From Fibrisoma montanum (GTDB lineage Bacteria > Bacteroidota > Bacteroidia > Cytophagales > Spirosomataceae), in assembly GCF_003583365.1 (NCBI RefSeq), contig NZ_QXED01000005.1:1-64000 (forward strand): DNA of 64,000 nucleotides, written 5' to 3'. The notes under the pieces were generated by a model. It was not told where the DNA came from, did not search any database, and saw only the letters and a program-made list of their open reading frames with translations. A program made the translations under genes and the position numbers. Below are positions 1 to 9,352 of this stretch, piece after piece (position 1 is the first letter of the stretch; the number at the start of each line of letters is the position of its first letter).

Positions 1-57
1 GAGCGGGGATCTTCGGTAGCAGGAGGGATTCTCAGCCTCACCCAAAGATCCCCGCTC
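1..57. repeat. Inverted repeat with 13-bp perfect arms at the window edge
   Basis: Arms at 1-13 (GAGCGGGGATCTT) and 45-57 (AAGATCCCCGCTC) are exact reverse complements around a 31-nt loop. The left arm touches the window edge, so the stem may be longer. No T-tract follows on the plus strand, so an ordinary intrinsic terminator is not obvious. It may be an extragenic palindrome or the end of a gene outside the window. Confidence 0.5.
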
Positions 58-170
58 CGGCGGCCCGGTCCTGGCGTCGGGATGACAAAAAAAACGCTAA
101 GTTAGATGACTGTAATTCAGTGAATTGTTTTGAAGGTTATTCATAATTCACCTCAACTAAAACTCTGTTT

Positions 171-200
171 TCTCTGCGTATCCTCTGCTTCTCTGCGTTT
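171..200. repeat. CTCTGCG-rich short extragenic repeat
   Basis: The unit CTCTGC(G/T)T occurs three times in 30 bases (about 172, 183 and 191) just upstream of the first gene. Similar TCTCTGCGT-type strings are scattered between genes in many bacterial genomes. The function is unknown; it may simply lie in the 5' untranslated region of the oxidoreductase gene. Confidence 0.35.
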
Positions 201-230
201 GAACCCCTTTTTTCCTAAACCTTATGCATC

Positions 231-1535
231 ATGAACAACCAACCCAACTCCCGGAGGACTTTCCTCAAGACGGCGGCTACCGGCTCGCTGGCGGTGCTCG
301 GTATGCCGACGATCATTCCGGCGCATGCCTTCGGTGCCAATGACCGGATTCGCGTGGCCGTGATCGGCGTGAACGGTCGCGGTACCGACCACATCGCCGG
401 TTTCTCGAAACTGACCAATGTTGAGGTCGTGACGCTGTGCGATGTCGACAAAGACATTCTGGCCAAACGCGCCGGTGAGTTTGAGAAGAAATACAACCGG
501 AAAGTGCAGATGGAGCAGGATCTCCGTAAGGTCTACGACGACAAGAACATCGATGCCGTGAGCATCGCTACGCCCAACCACTGGCACTCGCTGGCAGCAA
601 TCTGGGCGTGCCAGGCCGGGAAGGATGTGTACGTCGAGAAGCCCGGTTCGCATAATCTGTACGAAGGGAGGAAAATGGTTGAAGCCGCGAAGAAATACAA
701 CCGGATCGTGCAGCACGGCGTGCAGCTACGCAGCTCAACCGCTATTCAGGAAGCCATCAAACACCTGCGCGACGGCCTGATCGGGAAGGTGTATATGGCG
801 CGGGGACTCGTGTATAAGTGGCGGCCCGACATCGGCAACCAGGGTAACTCCTCCGCGCCCGATACGTTGAACTGGGATCTGTGGCAAGGCCCCGCCGAAG
901 CCCGCGAGTTCAGCAAGAACTACGTCCACTACAACTGGCACTGGTTCTGGAACTACGGCAACGGCGACATTGGCAACCAGGGTATTCACGAAACCGACCT
1001 GTGCATGTGGGGGCTGGATGTAGGCTTGCCTGAAGAGATCAGCTCTGCCGGTGGTAAGTTTCTCTGGAACGACTGCAAAGAGACCCCTGAAACGCTTACC
1101 TCGGTGTACAAATACCCGAAAGAAGGCAAGGTTATCCAGTTCGAAGTGCGCCCGTGGATGACCAATAAGGAAGATGGCATAGAGATCGGCAATATCTTCT
1201 ACGGCGACAAAGGCTACATGGTCATCAATGGCTACAACGATTACAAAACGTACCTGGGCCGGGAGCGCGAACCGGGACCGTCTGGTAAAGCCGGTGGCGA
1301 TCACTACCTGAACTTCATCGAAGCGGTTCGGGCGCGGGACAAGTCCAAACTGAACGGGCCGGTCGAAACGGCGCACCTGTCGTCAGGGATCGCGCACCTC
1401 GGCAACATCGCCTACCGCCTGGGCCGGACGCTGAAGTTCGATCCGAAGAAGGAAGTGTTCCTTGGTGATGCCGAAGCCAATGCCATGCTTAGCCGTAAAT
1501 ACCGCGCACCCTATACCGTACCACAACAAGTCTAA
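231..1535 (+). CDS. Tat-exported Gfo/Idh/MocA-family NAD(P)-dependent oxidoreductase
   Basis: The 434-residue protein begins with a twin-arginine signal (SRRTFLK at residues 7-13, hydrophobic stretch, probable cleavage after the AHA near residue 33), so it should fold in the cytoplasm with cofactor and be exported. The mature N-terminus is a Rossmann fold (IRVAVIGVNGRG near residues 40-51), and the family EKP motif is present in VYVEKPGSHN. The C-terminal half has the usual alpha/beta substrate domain. Such Tat-exported members are abundant in Bacteroidota and Planctomycetes and act on sugars, inositols or their derivatives; the substrate cannot be read from sequence. An MFS transporter gene follows 90 bp downstream on the same strand and may carry the substrate or product. 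The start is fixed by the Tat motif. Confidence 0.9.
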   Translation: MNNQPNSRRTFLKTAATGSLAVLGMPTIIPAHAFGANDRIRVAVIGVNGRGTDHIAGFSKLTNVEVVTLCDVDKDILAKRAGEFEKKYNRKVQMEQDLRKVYDDKNIDAVSIATPNHWHSLAAIWACQAGKDVYVEKPGSHNLYEGRKMVEAAKKYNRIVQHGVQLRSSTAIQEAIKHLRDGLIGKVYMARGLVYKWRPDIGNQGNSSAPDTLNWDLWQGPAEAREFSKNYVHYNWHWFWNYGNGDIGNQGIHETDLCMWGLDVGLPEEISSAGGKFLWNDCKETPETLTSVYKYPKEGKVIQFEVRPWMTNKEDGIEIGNIFYGDKGYMVINGYNDYKTYLGREREPGPSGKAGGDHYLNFIEAVRARDKSKLNGPVETAHLSSGIAHLGNIAYRLGRTLKFDPKKEVFLGDAEANAMLSRKYRAPYTVPQQV

Positions 1536-1594
1536 CGTCCGGGCCAGGCCGCTACGGCGTACCGTTCAGGCTTGGCCTGTTAATTAACATACAC

Positions 1595-1616
1595 GGCCCA
1601 GGCGGGAGCCTGGGCC
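1595..1616 (+). other. Perfect GC-rich hairpin just before the MFS start codon
   Basis: GGCCCAGGC-GGGA-GCCTGGGCC forms a 9-bp perfect stem ending nine bases before the ATG at 1626. There is no T-tract, so it is not a classic terminator. It could stop partial read-through, protect an mRNA end, or modulate translation of the transporter. Confidence 0.4.
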
Positions 1617-1625
1617 AGACAAACC

Positions 1626-2873
1626 ATGGTCGAACAACCGAAAACCGAGCCGAAAACCCTTACCCAGCAACTGTTGCAACTCCCGGTACTCGTGGCCGCG
1701 CTGGGCTATTTAGTGGATATGTACGACCTGTTTCTGTTCAGTGTCGTGCGGGTGCCGAGTCTGAAAGCGCTGGGAACCACCCCCGACCGGCTGCTTCCCG
1801 ACGGCATCATGCTCCTGAACATGCAGATGGCCGGGATGCTGATTGGGGGTATCTTCTGGGGTGTGCTGGGCGACAAGCGCGGCCGATTGTCGGTGCTGTT
1901 CGGCTCCATCCTGATTTATTCGCTGGCCAACATCGGCAACGGCCTGATCACCTCCCTGAACCAGTACGCCATTCTTCGCTTTGTAGCGGGCGTTGGTCTG
2001 GCGGGTGAGCTCGGAGCCGGGGTTACGCTGGTGACGGAAGTGCTGCCGAAGAAAATCCGGGGTTATGGTACGACCATCGTCGCGACGATGGGCGTACTGG
2101 GAGCCATCATGGCGTACTTCGTCGCCGATCTGTTCGAGTGGCGGAACGCGTACTTCATCGGGGGCGGACTCGGTCTGCTGCTGCTGGTGCTGCGGGTCAA
2201 TATTTTCGAATCCCGCATCTTCGAAACCGTCAAGGAACGTCAGGTAAAGCGGGGCGATCTCGTCATGCTGTTCAACGACCGGACCCGTCTGCTGAAATAC
2301 CTGCAATGCATTCTGGTTGGGCTACCCATCTGGTTTGTCGTGGGTATCCTGATTACGTTCTCGCCGGAGTTTGGGCAGGCGATGGGCCTGTCGGCGCCCG
2401 TTGTTGCCGGAAAAGCCGTGATGCTGTCGTTTACCGGGCAGGTGTTCGGCGACGTAGCGAGTGGCCTGCTCAGCCAACGCCTGCAGAGCCGAAAGCGAGC
2501 CATTCGGGGCTTTATTCTGCTGTCGTCGGTGTTTGTGCTCGTCTATCTGCTGGCCCCCTTGCGCGACATCGATGCGTTCTACCTGATCTGCGTATTCCTG
2601 GGCTTTGCCAACGGCTACTGGGCTTTATTCGTGACCATTGCCGCCGAACTGTTTGGCACCAACCTCCGGGCAACGGTGGCCACGACGGTCCCCAACTTTG
2701 TGCGGGGAGCCGTCATTCCACTAACGTCGCTGTTCGTATTCGGTAAGTCGTATGTCGGTACGCTCTACAGTGCCCTGGGAGTTGGCTTGCTGACCATTGC
2801 CCTGGCCCTGATCGCGCTGTACTATATGGAAGAAACCTTCAGCAAAGACCTCAACTACGTCGAGACGGAGTAA
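1626..2873 (+). CDS. MFS transporter
   Basis: A 415-residue polytopic protein with about 12 hydrophobic segments and the MFS loop 2-3 motif (GDKRGRLSVLFGS near residues 82-94), typical length for the family. The order of segments suggests the metabolite:H+ symporter group, which moves small organic acids or sugars across the inner membrane. It follows the exported oxidoreductase on the same strand, so a shared sugar or polyol pathway is plausible but not shown. The convergent membrane-protein gene ends four bases beyond its stop. Confidence 0.85.
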   Translation: MVEQPKTEPKTLTQQLLQLPVLVAALGYLVDMYDLFLFSVVRVPSLKALGTTPDRLLPDGIMLLNMQMAGMLIGGIFWGVLGDKRGRLSVLFGSILIYSLANIGNGLITSLNQYAILRFVAGVGLAGELGAGVTLVTEVLPKKIRGYGTTIVATMGVLGAIMAYFVADLFEWRNAYFIGGGLGLLLLVLRVNIFESRIFETVKERQVKRGDLVMLFNDRTRLLKYLQCILVGLPIWFVVGILITFSPEFGQAMGLSAPVVAGKAVMLSFTGQVFGDVASGLLSQRLQSRKRAIRGFILLSSVFVLVYLLAPLRDIDAFYLICVFLGFANGYWALFVTIAAELFGTNLRATVATTVPNFVRGAVIPLTSLFVFGKSYVGTLYSALGVGLLTIALALIALYYMEETFSKDLNYVETE

Positions 2874-2877
2874 TTGC

Positions 2878-4503
2878 CTACGGCTGAGTGGCTGTCCCGG
2901 CCAAGGCCAGATTGGGTTCCTGAGCAGGGGATGCGGCCTTCCGGGGTTTTGTGAACCGGTAGAGCCGCCATTCCGAGCTGCTGCCCACGAGCGCCAGAGG
3001 ACGCTGAGACCGGGTGCGTAAGCTACTTAGATACGCCTGATTGATGACCGCAAACCGGGCTACCGGGTTGGTGGCTTCAACGTGGATCAGCAAAAAATCA
3101 GCGAACGAATCGGGATTCGTCAGCGCCGACAGGTAATTCTGCTGGTACGGCAGCACAAATGGCCGCACGTTCTGCGTCAGGGCGATGATCGGGTAGGCGG
3201 TAGCATCGTCGGTCAGGATGCGGCTGTTGCGCGGTAACTTCCGGATGATCCGAACCAGATCATCCGTTTCGCGGTGGGCCAGGTTGTTGGCCGGACGCCA
3301 GGGCAGCGCCGATTCCAGAAACGTGCGCTCTTCCTCGTAGGCCGACGTAGCGATGCGAAGGCCGCCCGTCAGAATCTGAACCAGCATCAGACCGAATGCC
3401 AGCCCCTGCAGCCGACGAAGCTGCGTGACCGACAGCGTAGCCAGCCCCACCAGGCCCAGTACCAGAAAAATCTGGTAATACTCCGCCACGAACGGAACAG
3501 ACGGATTCTTGATGTACAGGAATTCGATCAGGGCGAACGGGCTCAGCAAGGTCAGCAGCTGATACGTCCGTCCCCGGAAGTTCAGCAGCACCAGCAGCAG
3601 GAGGGGGGCATACAGCAACCGGCGTAATGAAATCAGCAGATTCGTATCCGGCAGCAGAAACTCGTCGGGGTGATTAACGTAATCGACCTGTAAAACCTGA
3701 TTGGTCAGCACGCGCCAGTTGGCATACGGACTGTCCAGGAAGTATTGCGAGTCGCCGGCGTACAACCGGTTCAGCAGACTGAACAGAAACAGCCCTGCCA
3801 GCGGCAGCATGAACAGCAGGACCAGCAGCGCAAACGACTTGTTGACCAGTTTTCGGCGCAGCGACAGGTTGTTGAAAGCCAACCCCAGCCGGATCAGCGT
3901 ATCGTCACCCCGCAGCGACAATCCCTGCAGCGACATGAACAGCACCAGCGGCAGCAGGAACAGACACAGCCACGCAAAATCAAACGCGCTGAACACCAGA
4001 CAGACCAGAAACAAACTGGCCAGGGATACATGGTACGTCGTGTTCGAGCGGAAATAGGCCAGCAGGCTTCTGAAAAACAGGTATCCAAACAGCAGAACGG
4101 CGTACACGCTGCGGCCCGATGCGGCTGCGTAGAGCAGACCCGGATGCAGAAAGAACGTCAGGACCGTTCCAAGCCGGATTAGCCAGGGAACGTCGAGTTC
4201 GCGCTGATCGTCCAGCACCAGATAAAACAGAACGGCCATGCCCAGGGCCGATGCGATCACGGGGCCAAGCAGCGGAAAGGCACTGCTGAGGGCCAGGCTG
4301 AAAAAGAACGGAAAGACGGGGAACGTCAGCCCGATGACCGGCAGCTTATCGCCGATGCCCTGCCACACAATCATGGCCTTCTCGCTCAGGAACAAGGCTT
4401 CTTGCGTATGGAAACCCAGCCGCTGTCCGTTCAGTCCGATCAGCAGATAGTACGCGGCCAGCAGAACGGCCGTCACAAAGATCCAGAGTCGGGCGCGGGT
4501 CAT
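2878..4503 (-). CDS. Polytopic membrane protein of the exopolysaccharide locus
   Basis: A 541-residue protein with roughly ten hydrophobic segments in the first 390 residues and a soluble C-terminal part of about 140 residues that includes a Rossmann-like stretch (RILTDDATAYPIIALT). The layout resembles GT-C-like membrane glycosyltransferases (PMT/ArnT style), but I see no decisive catalytic motif. Its start overlaps the stop of the upstream synthase gene by four bases (ATGA), so the two are translationally coupled. This suggests it extends, decorates or helps export the polymer. Exact function unknown. Confidence 0.75.
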   Translation of the reverse strand: MTRARLWIFVTAVLLAAYYLLIGLNGQRLGFHTQEALFLSEKAMIVWQGIGDKLPVIGLTFPVFPFFFSLALSSAFPLLGPVIASALGMAVLFYLVLDDQRELDVPWLIRLGTVLTFFLHPGLLYAAASGRSVYAVLLFGYLFFRSLLAYFRSNTTYHVSLASLFLVCLVFSAFDFAWLCLFLLPLVLFMSLQGLSLRGDDTLIRLGLAFNNLSLRRKLVNKSFALLVLLFMLPLAGLFLFSLLNRLYAGDSQYFLDSPYANWRVLTNQVLQVDYVNHPDEFLLPDTNLLISLRRLLYAPLLLLVLLNFRGRTYQLLTLLSPFALIEFLYIKNPSVPFVAEYYQIFLVLGLVGLATLSVTQLRRLQGLAFGLMLVQILTGGLRIATSAYEEERTFLESALPWRPANNLAHRETDDLVRIIRKLPRNSRILTDDATAYPIIALTQNVRPFVLPYQQNYLSALTNPDSFADFLLIHVEATNPVARFAVINQAYLSSLRTRSQRPLALVGSSSEWRLYRFTKPRKAASPAQEPNLALAGTATQP

Positions 4504-6362
4504 GATGGTTTCGGGGCAACGGGGTTGGTTTTGCTCAGACCGTGGTTGGTTTTCTCCCAGTAGAACGGCTTTGTAATCAATTGCCAGAGTCCTTTGTAGG
4601 CGGCAATCGAGTGCATCAGCCAGTACAGCGGATTCACCAGCGAGAACCAGATCAGCTCATAGAACCGGCGTTTGAACACCGCCAGCATGTTGATATAGAT
4701 CATCAGGATGTTCCCCACGATCAGGTTGAAGGTCGAGATGTACAACACCCAGTCGGGGAACAGCGGACGGATCGCTTTCAGGTCGAACACCAGGTACGTG
4801 ATGAAGAACAGAAGCAGCAACGGGTACAGCAGGAACGTCATGGGCGTAGCGCCGATGAAGAAGTTGAAACCCAGAAAGCCCTTCCAGCCGATTTTTTCAA
4901 TCAGCTTGCGTGGGCTGCGCATGTGTACGAGGTACGTCTGCATGTAGCCCTTGATCCAGCGCGACCGCTGCCGGATCCAGTTGAACGGCTCGTTGTTGGC
5001 TTCTTCATAGGTGGTCGAGTTCACAATGGCCACTTTGTAGCCTTTCGCGAACGCCCGCACCCCCAGGTCGGCATCTTCCGTTACGTTGAACGGGTCCCAG
5101 GCCCCCAGCTCGCGGAGTACGTCGAGCTTGAAGTGGTTACTGGTGCCGCCGAGCGGAATCGGAATGTCGAGGGTACCCAGCCCCGGCAGCATGTAATCGA
5201 ACCAGTAGCTGTACTCCAGGGTAAACATCCGGGTGAGCAGGTTCTCGTTCCGGTTAAAGTAGTTCAGCGCTCCCTGCAGGCAGATGAAATTCTCGGGCAG
5301 TTTGTTGAACAGGAACACCGTCTTCTTTAACTGGTCCGGGTCCGGAATATCTTCCGCGTCGTAGATGGTCAGGAATTTACCCCGCGAAAAGTGCAGGCCG
5401 TAATTGCAGGCTTTGGGTTTGGTTTTCGGCATGTGAAACGGTACGACTACCACCTCAAAAATGGCCGGAAACTCCAGGGCCCGCACGGCGTTCAGCGTTT
5501 TGTCGTCGTCTTCCTCAATCAGCAGCTTGATGTCCAGCTGCTCCATTGGGTAGTCGAGACTCTGTAGGTTCCAGATCAGTTTCCGGATCAGCTTGTCTTC
5601 CTTGTATACCGGCAGGTGGATGGTGTAGACCGGCAGGTCTTCGTTCCGTACCTGCTTCACTTCCTCCTTCGTAACGGCCTGATGCAGTTCAAAGCGCGAA
5701 CCAACCAAGGCCAGAAACAGCTTGAAACAGATCGCAATCAGAAAAAAGCTGCTCATTACTACGTTGATGGCGATCGTCGTGTTGACAAAGTCGAGACACA
5801 GCAGCGCTATCACTATGGCAATCGCCCCGAAGATAACGACCAGTTGCGTGGTGGTGAACGTAATGAGCGCCGAGCTTTGCGGATCGCGGTTGACCAGTTC
5901 GAACACCGCCGATTTAACGAAGGGTTCGCCCAGGAGTTTGTGGCTCAGCCAGGTAATGTCCAGGTCAGAAGCCGGCAGAATGATCAGGTCCCGCCCGAAC
6001 GTCTCCCGCACCAATTGGATATAGGTTTCGTCGGTAGGGTCGGCCATGGCCACTACCACCTTGTCGTCCTGCAGCCGCAGCGGCAGAGCCAGAAAACGGT
6101 CGGCGACGCGCAGGTCGATCCGGCTCACTACCTCCATGTCGTGCTCTTCAGCCCGGATGTTTATCAGCTCGTAGCCGTGTTCGCTCAGGACCCGTTCATA
6201 TTGCCTGCGGGACAGGTAGCCGAAGTTGAGCAGAATCTTGACGGCGGCAAACTGCGTCCGGGTCTGAAAGCGGGCAATCCGTTCCTGCTGCTCACGCGTC
6301 AGCAGGCCGGCTTCCCGAAGCCAGTCGGTGGCGGATACGGTATGAATCGTTGCGTCTTGCAT
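4500..6362 (-). CDS. Processive GT2 polysaccharide synthase with N-terminal MshEN (GspE-N) domain
   Basis: 620 residues. Residues about 12-150 match the GspE/PilB N-terminal (MshEN) fold: two helical repeats (LREAGLLTREQ; ILLNFGYLSRRQ), then LALPLRLQDDKVVVAMADPTD. Two membrane segments follow (about 173-225). A GT2 domain (about 248-480) shows YDAED (344-348, DxD-like), TED (428-430, catalytic base) and RQRSRW (474-479), the QxxRW-type signature of processive cellulose/hyaluronan-like synthases. Several membrane segments close the protein. MshEN domains in MshE bind c-di-GMP, and E. coli NfrB combines GT2 and MshEN, so c-di-GMP control is a reasonable inference. A BcsB-like gene lies upstream in the same operon. 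The polymer is unknown. Confidence 0.88.
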   Translation of the reverse strand: MQDATIHTVSATDWLREAGLLTREQQERIARFQTRTQFAAVKILLNFGYLSRRQYERVLSEHGYELINIRAEEHDMEVVSRIDLRVADRFLALPLRLQDDKVVVAMADPTDETYIQLVRETFGRDLIILPASDLDITWLSHKLLGEPFVKSAVFELVNRDPQSSALITFTTTQLVVIFGAIAIVIALLCLDFVNTTIAINVVMSSFFLIAICFKLFLALVGSRFELHQAVTKEEVKQVRNEDLPVYTIHLPVYKEDKLIRKLIWNLQSLDYPMEQLDIKLLIEEDDDKTLNAVRALEFPAIFEVVVVPFHMPKTKPKACNYGLHFSRGKFLTIYDAEDIPDPDQLKKTVFLFNKLPENFICLQGALNYFNRNENLLTRMFTLEYSYWFDYMLPGLGTLDIPIPLGGTSNHFKLDVLRELGAWDPFNVTEDADLGVRAFAKGYKVAIVNSTTYEEANNEPFNWIRQRSRWIKGYMQTYLVHMRSPRKLIEKIGWKGFLGFNFFIGATPMTFLLYPLLLLFFITYLVFDLKAIRPLFPDWVLYISTFNLIVGNILMIYINMLAVFKRRFYELIWFSLVNPLYWLMHSIAAYKGLWQLITKPFYWEKTNHGLSKTNPVAPKPS

Positions 6363-6365
6363 AAG

Positions 6366-7220
6366 TTAAAACCGAATTACCGAGGTTACAGTAAAGCCAC
6401 GGCCAATCCCAACGTTCCGGCCGTAAAAATCACGATAGATGCCGGCGTAGACCCAGGCCGATTCGCCCAGTTTCCGGCCGTAGCTGAGGCTGGCTTTGAA
6501 AAACCGGAAGTCAGTGTTGACCGCCAGGTTAGCAGGGTTCAGTTCGCGGAAACGGTTGCTGTAGGAAATCAGTCCGCTCAGTTCACCGACCAAGACGTTC
6601 TTCTCGGATACGTACCAGCCAAAGGTGGCCAGCAGCGGAACCTGACTCAGCCGGAAATCACCCGCGTTGAAAAACCGCCGATAGCCCACCTCCGTGTTGA
6701 AATACGCATCCTTGGCGCCAAGTTTCAGACTGCCGGCGTAGAGCAGCCGTAGTTCGGCACCACTACTGGCGTAGCCCAGAAACGGGACTTTGGTGTCGTT
6801 CTGATACAACGGAGCAATGCCGAGGCCCTGCACCGACAGATACCGCCGGTTTTCGACGTTCAGCAGGTTATACCGAACCCCCAGTTCAGCATCGGCCAGG
6901 CCGCTGTTGCGGTTGTCGGGGGGCGTATTGCTCACGTACGAATTGGTAATAAACGGCAGCGTACCAACCAGCGTCCAGCGGTCGGACAGACCATATTCGC
7001 CGTAGAGCCGGACGTTTACCGAGGTAAAGCGGGCGCCATTACCGAAGGCAATCACCTGCCGGTCGGGGTTCCAATAGCTGGTAGCCCGGTAGTAATACAC
7101 ACCCGGCACCAGCATGAATTTCCGCTTCGGCATTGGCCAGGCCGACTTTGGGTTGGCATACCCATTAAGGCTGCCTATCAGCAGAAGCAGGCAAATCAGA
7201 TAGCGCATGTTAATTTTCAA
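6366..7220 (-). CDS. Predicted outer-membrane protein of the exopolysaccharide locus
   Basis: A 284-residue protein with a Sec signal peptide (hydrophobic stretch at residues 5-20) followed by alternating, aromatic-rich strands and a C-terminus ending in RF, as in outer-membrane beta-barrels. It contains phrases such as YGEYGLSDRWTLVGTLPF and GVRYNLLN that are common in transporter-like barrels of Bacteroidota. It sits between the BcsB-like gene (11-bp overlap with that gene's end) and the synthase gene (3-bp gap), so it may be the exit pore or an accessory barrel for the polymer. It does not resemble BcsC, having no TPR region. Confidence 0.7.
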   Translation of the reverse strand: MKINMRYLICLLLLIGSLNGYANPKSAWPMPKRKFMLVPGVYYYRATSYWNPDRQVIAFGNGARFTSVNVRLYGEYGLSDRWTLVGTLPFITNSYVSNTPPDNRNSGLADAELGVRYNLLNVENRRYLSVQGLGIAPLYQNDTKVPFLGYASSGAELRLLYAGSLKLGAKDAYFNTEVGYRRFFNAGDFRLSQVPLLATFGWYVSEKNVLVGELSGLISYSNRFRELNPANLAVNTDFRFFKASLSYGRKLGESAWVYAGIYRDFYGRNVGIGRGFTVTSVIRF

Positions 7221-9297
7221 AAATGGCCTGTGAGCCTTTTACTTTGGACCGAACGTACAGGAAAGCCAGCAGGACCAGAATCAGCAGGACGCCCAGCACA
7301 TACAGGTTGTATTGCTGCCACCAGTCGCGGGCTTTTCCGAAGCCGTCGTTGTAATCGATCACCGACTGATCTTCGGTCAGGTTAAACAGGTACCGGTTCG
7401 TACCGGCCGTAATCAGGACGTTGCTGGCGAGGTTTGTCAACTGGTCCGTTACGTAGCGGGCGGCATTGCGGAACGCTTCATTGGCCGCGGTTCCGTTGAC
7501 GGCCATCAGCAGTACGGCCTGATCGCCCTGCTCAAACACCTGCGCCACTCCGCACGATACCGAGTCCGACACGGCAAACAGCGGCCGGCTGCGGTCGTCG
7601 CTGTACAGGCGGAAATCGCGCTGAAACTGCACCGGTGCTTTGTCGAATTGCCCCCACAGGTTGTCGCCCCGGTCGAGGAACACGATCAGGTTCCCTTTGG
7701 TAGAATCGCCCTTGGCATAAACCTCGGAGGTGTACACCGCCGGCACCGACAGAAAGGCCGGTTGGCTGGTGTTGCCGATGTTCAGCTGACGCACCACTTC
7801 ACAGATACCCGGAATCGCGGGCACCAGCTGCGACTTGCTGACCACCAGCGCAATCGGTTTGTTCTGGAACGCCCCGGGGAATTGCAGGAAACTAAGTTGC
7901 TCGGTTGAATACGGCGACGTAAGGCGGATGGACGAACGCTGAACGTCGACCTGCGCGAAGAAATTCAGAAAACTGTTCTGACAGACATTGGTGCCGGGGA
8001 AGAACCGGAACTCGGCCTGCAGTGCGTTGAACGGCTTGAGCAGGTACCGCTTCAGGCGGGGCGAAATCGACACCAGACCCGACTTGTCGAGCGTGGTTGT
8101 GCTGAAAAGCACCCCATTGATGTAGAGGTTCAGGAAACCCCGGTCGCCGGGCTGCAGACCGCTGTAGCGGGCCTCCAGGTGCGTTTCAATTTCGCCCGGC
8201 TGCTCAGCGAAATCGCTCAGGCGGAACGAATACGAACGGCGCAGGGAGCCGATGCCTTGCATCATGTCGGGCGTACCACCCAACTGAGCCAGCGTCAGCC
8301 GGTCGGTGCGTTCAACGGCCGGTGCGGCAGCCGCGGCTTTGTCAATAATCAGAAAATCGCCGAAGGCTGACGCCAGAATATTAGGATTGGCAATGGCACC
8401 TACCGTTTTGGCATACCCGGCCTGGTCGGCACCGGTTACGAACAGCACTTCAGGGCCGGCGGCAACCCCTTTTTGCAGGAAGAACAACCCTTGGCCGGCC
8501 TGCGGCTGGCGGGTAAGCAGGGCTTTGTAGCGGGCGGGCAGATTGCCGGCCTCCCCAACCACAACGACGTTCCGGAGCGAATCCGGCGCTTTGTCGGCGG
8601 CATAGAGCGCCACGCCACGCGGCCGCAGGGTGAACAGCCGGCTGTAGAGGGCGCTTACCAGCTGAATGTCGTTCGGCGTCGGATTAGCCGGGTAGACAAT
8701 GGCTTCCTTCGAAGGCAGGCAATTAGACAGGTTCAGGCGCTGGGCACCGTTAGCCGCCGGATTATAGGCAACGAACGAAGCACCGCTCACCCGTAGCCAA
8801 AGGGCCGGGTTTTCGAGGTCCTTACAGCGGTCGTTGGTGATGTTAAGCTGTGTTTTTATTTCGACCTGCACAAACGGCGAACCGGCATCGCGGCTGGCTT
8901 CGGACAGGGGAATCGTTACGGGCGCGTTTGGTTCGAGCTGGTCGAGCCGCAGGCTCAGTGCCGGCTGGTTGCGGACCAGCACCGTTACCGACGACTGGCT
9001 GAGCTGCAGCGCCTGCGACGGTTTCATAAACAGCACCAGTTGCCCGTTCTGCAGGGTAGCGGTGGCGGGCAGGCGCAGGTAATACGCCGACGAGCCGCTG
9101 AGGCCCTGAATGGTCTGATCGTCGTAGCCGGCCGCCTGAAACGAAATGCGGGAGGCTGAAGTCGGTGCCGGTGGTATAACCGCTGCCGGTGTTGCCTTCG
9201 GGGCCGCAACGGCCGGTCGCTGGGCCTGAAGTTGAAAAGGTACGAGTATTGTTGCCAGTAATCCACCGGCGATAAGACGTATATTGATTAGTGACAT
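7210..9297 (-). CDS. BcsB-like periplasmic cellulose-synthase regulatory subunit
   Basis: 695 residues from the ATG at 9297. This start gives a proper signal peptide (MSLINIRLIAGG... ending in QLQAQ); an upstream ATG at 9372 would add 25 unlikely residues and overlap the kinase gene. The body has the two jelly-roll plus flavodoxin-like arrangement expected of BcsB, with phrases such as YYLRLPATATLQNGQLVLFM and an anchoring C-terminal helix (about residues 667-685) followed by a basic tail. In cellulose systems BcsB guides the nascent glycan through the periplasm and packs its tail helix against BcsA. Its presence beside the GT2 synthase argues for an exported beta-glycan-like polymer. Confidence 0.85.
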   Translation of the reverse strand: MSLINIRLIAGGLLATILVPFQLQAQRPAVAAPKATPAAVIPPAPTSASRISFQAAGYDDQTIQGLSGSSAYYLRLPATATLQNGQLVLFMKPSQALQLSQSSVTVLVRNQPALSLRLDQLEPNAPVTIPLSEASRDAGSPFVQVEIKTQLNITNDRCKDLENPALWLRVSGASFVAYNPAANGAQRLNLSNCLPSKEAIVYPANPTPNDIQLVSALYSRLFTLRPRGVALYAADKAPDSLRNVVVVGEAGNLPARYKALLTRQPQAGQGLFFLQKGVAAGPEVLFVTGADQAGYAKTVGAIANPNILASAFGDFLIIDKAAAAAPAVERTDRLTLAQLGGTPDMMQGIGSLRRSYSFRLSDFAEQPGEIETHLEARYSGLQPGDRGFLNLYINGVLFSTTTLDKSGLVSISPRLKRYLLKPFNALQAEFRFFPGTNVCQNSFLNFFAQVDVQRSSIRLTSPYSTEQLSFLQFPGAFQNKPIALVVSKSQLVPAIPGICEVVRQLNIGNTSQPAFLSVPAVYTSEVYAKGDSTKGNLIVFLDRGDNLWGQFDKAPVQFQRDFRLYSDDRSRPLFAVSDSVSCGVAQVFEQGDQAVLLMAVNGTAANEAFRNAARYVTDQLTNLASNVLITAGTNRYLFNLTEDQSVIDYNDGFGKARDWWQQYNLYVLGVLLILVLLAFLYVRSKVKGSQAIFEN

Positions 9298-9352
9298 AGA
9301 TGTAAGGTAGCTATACGAACTGATGTACAGGTATGGATTAAACGTGGCTTCG

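Noticed and set aside
5616-6752. Long plus-strand open frame opposite the GT2 synthase and barrel genes
   Set aside because: Spans two well-supported genes on the other strand, Gln/Arg/Val-rich shadow composition, no domains.
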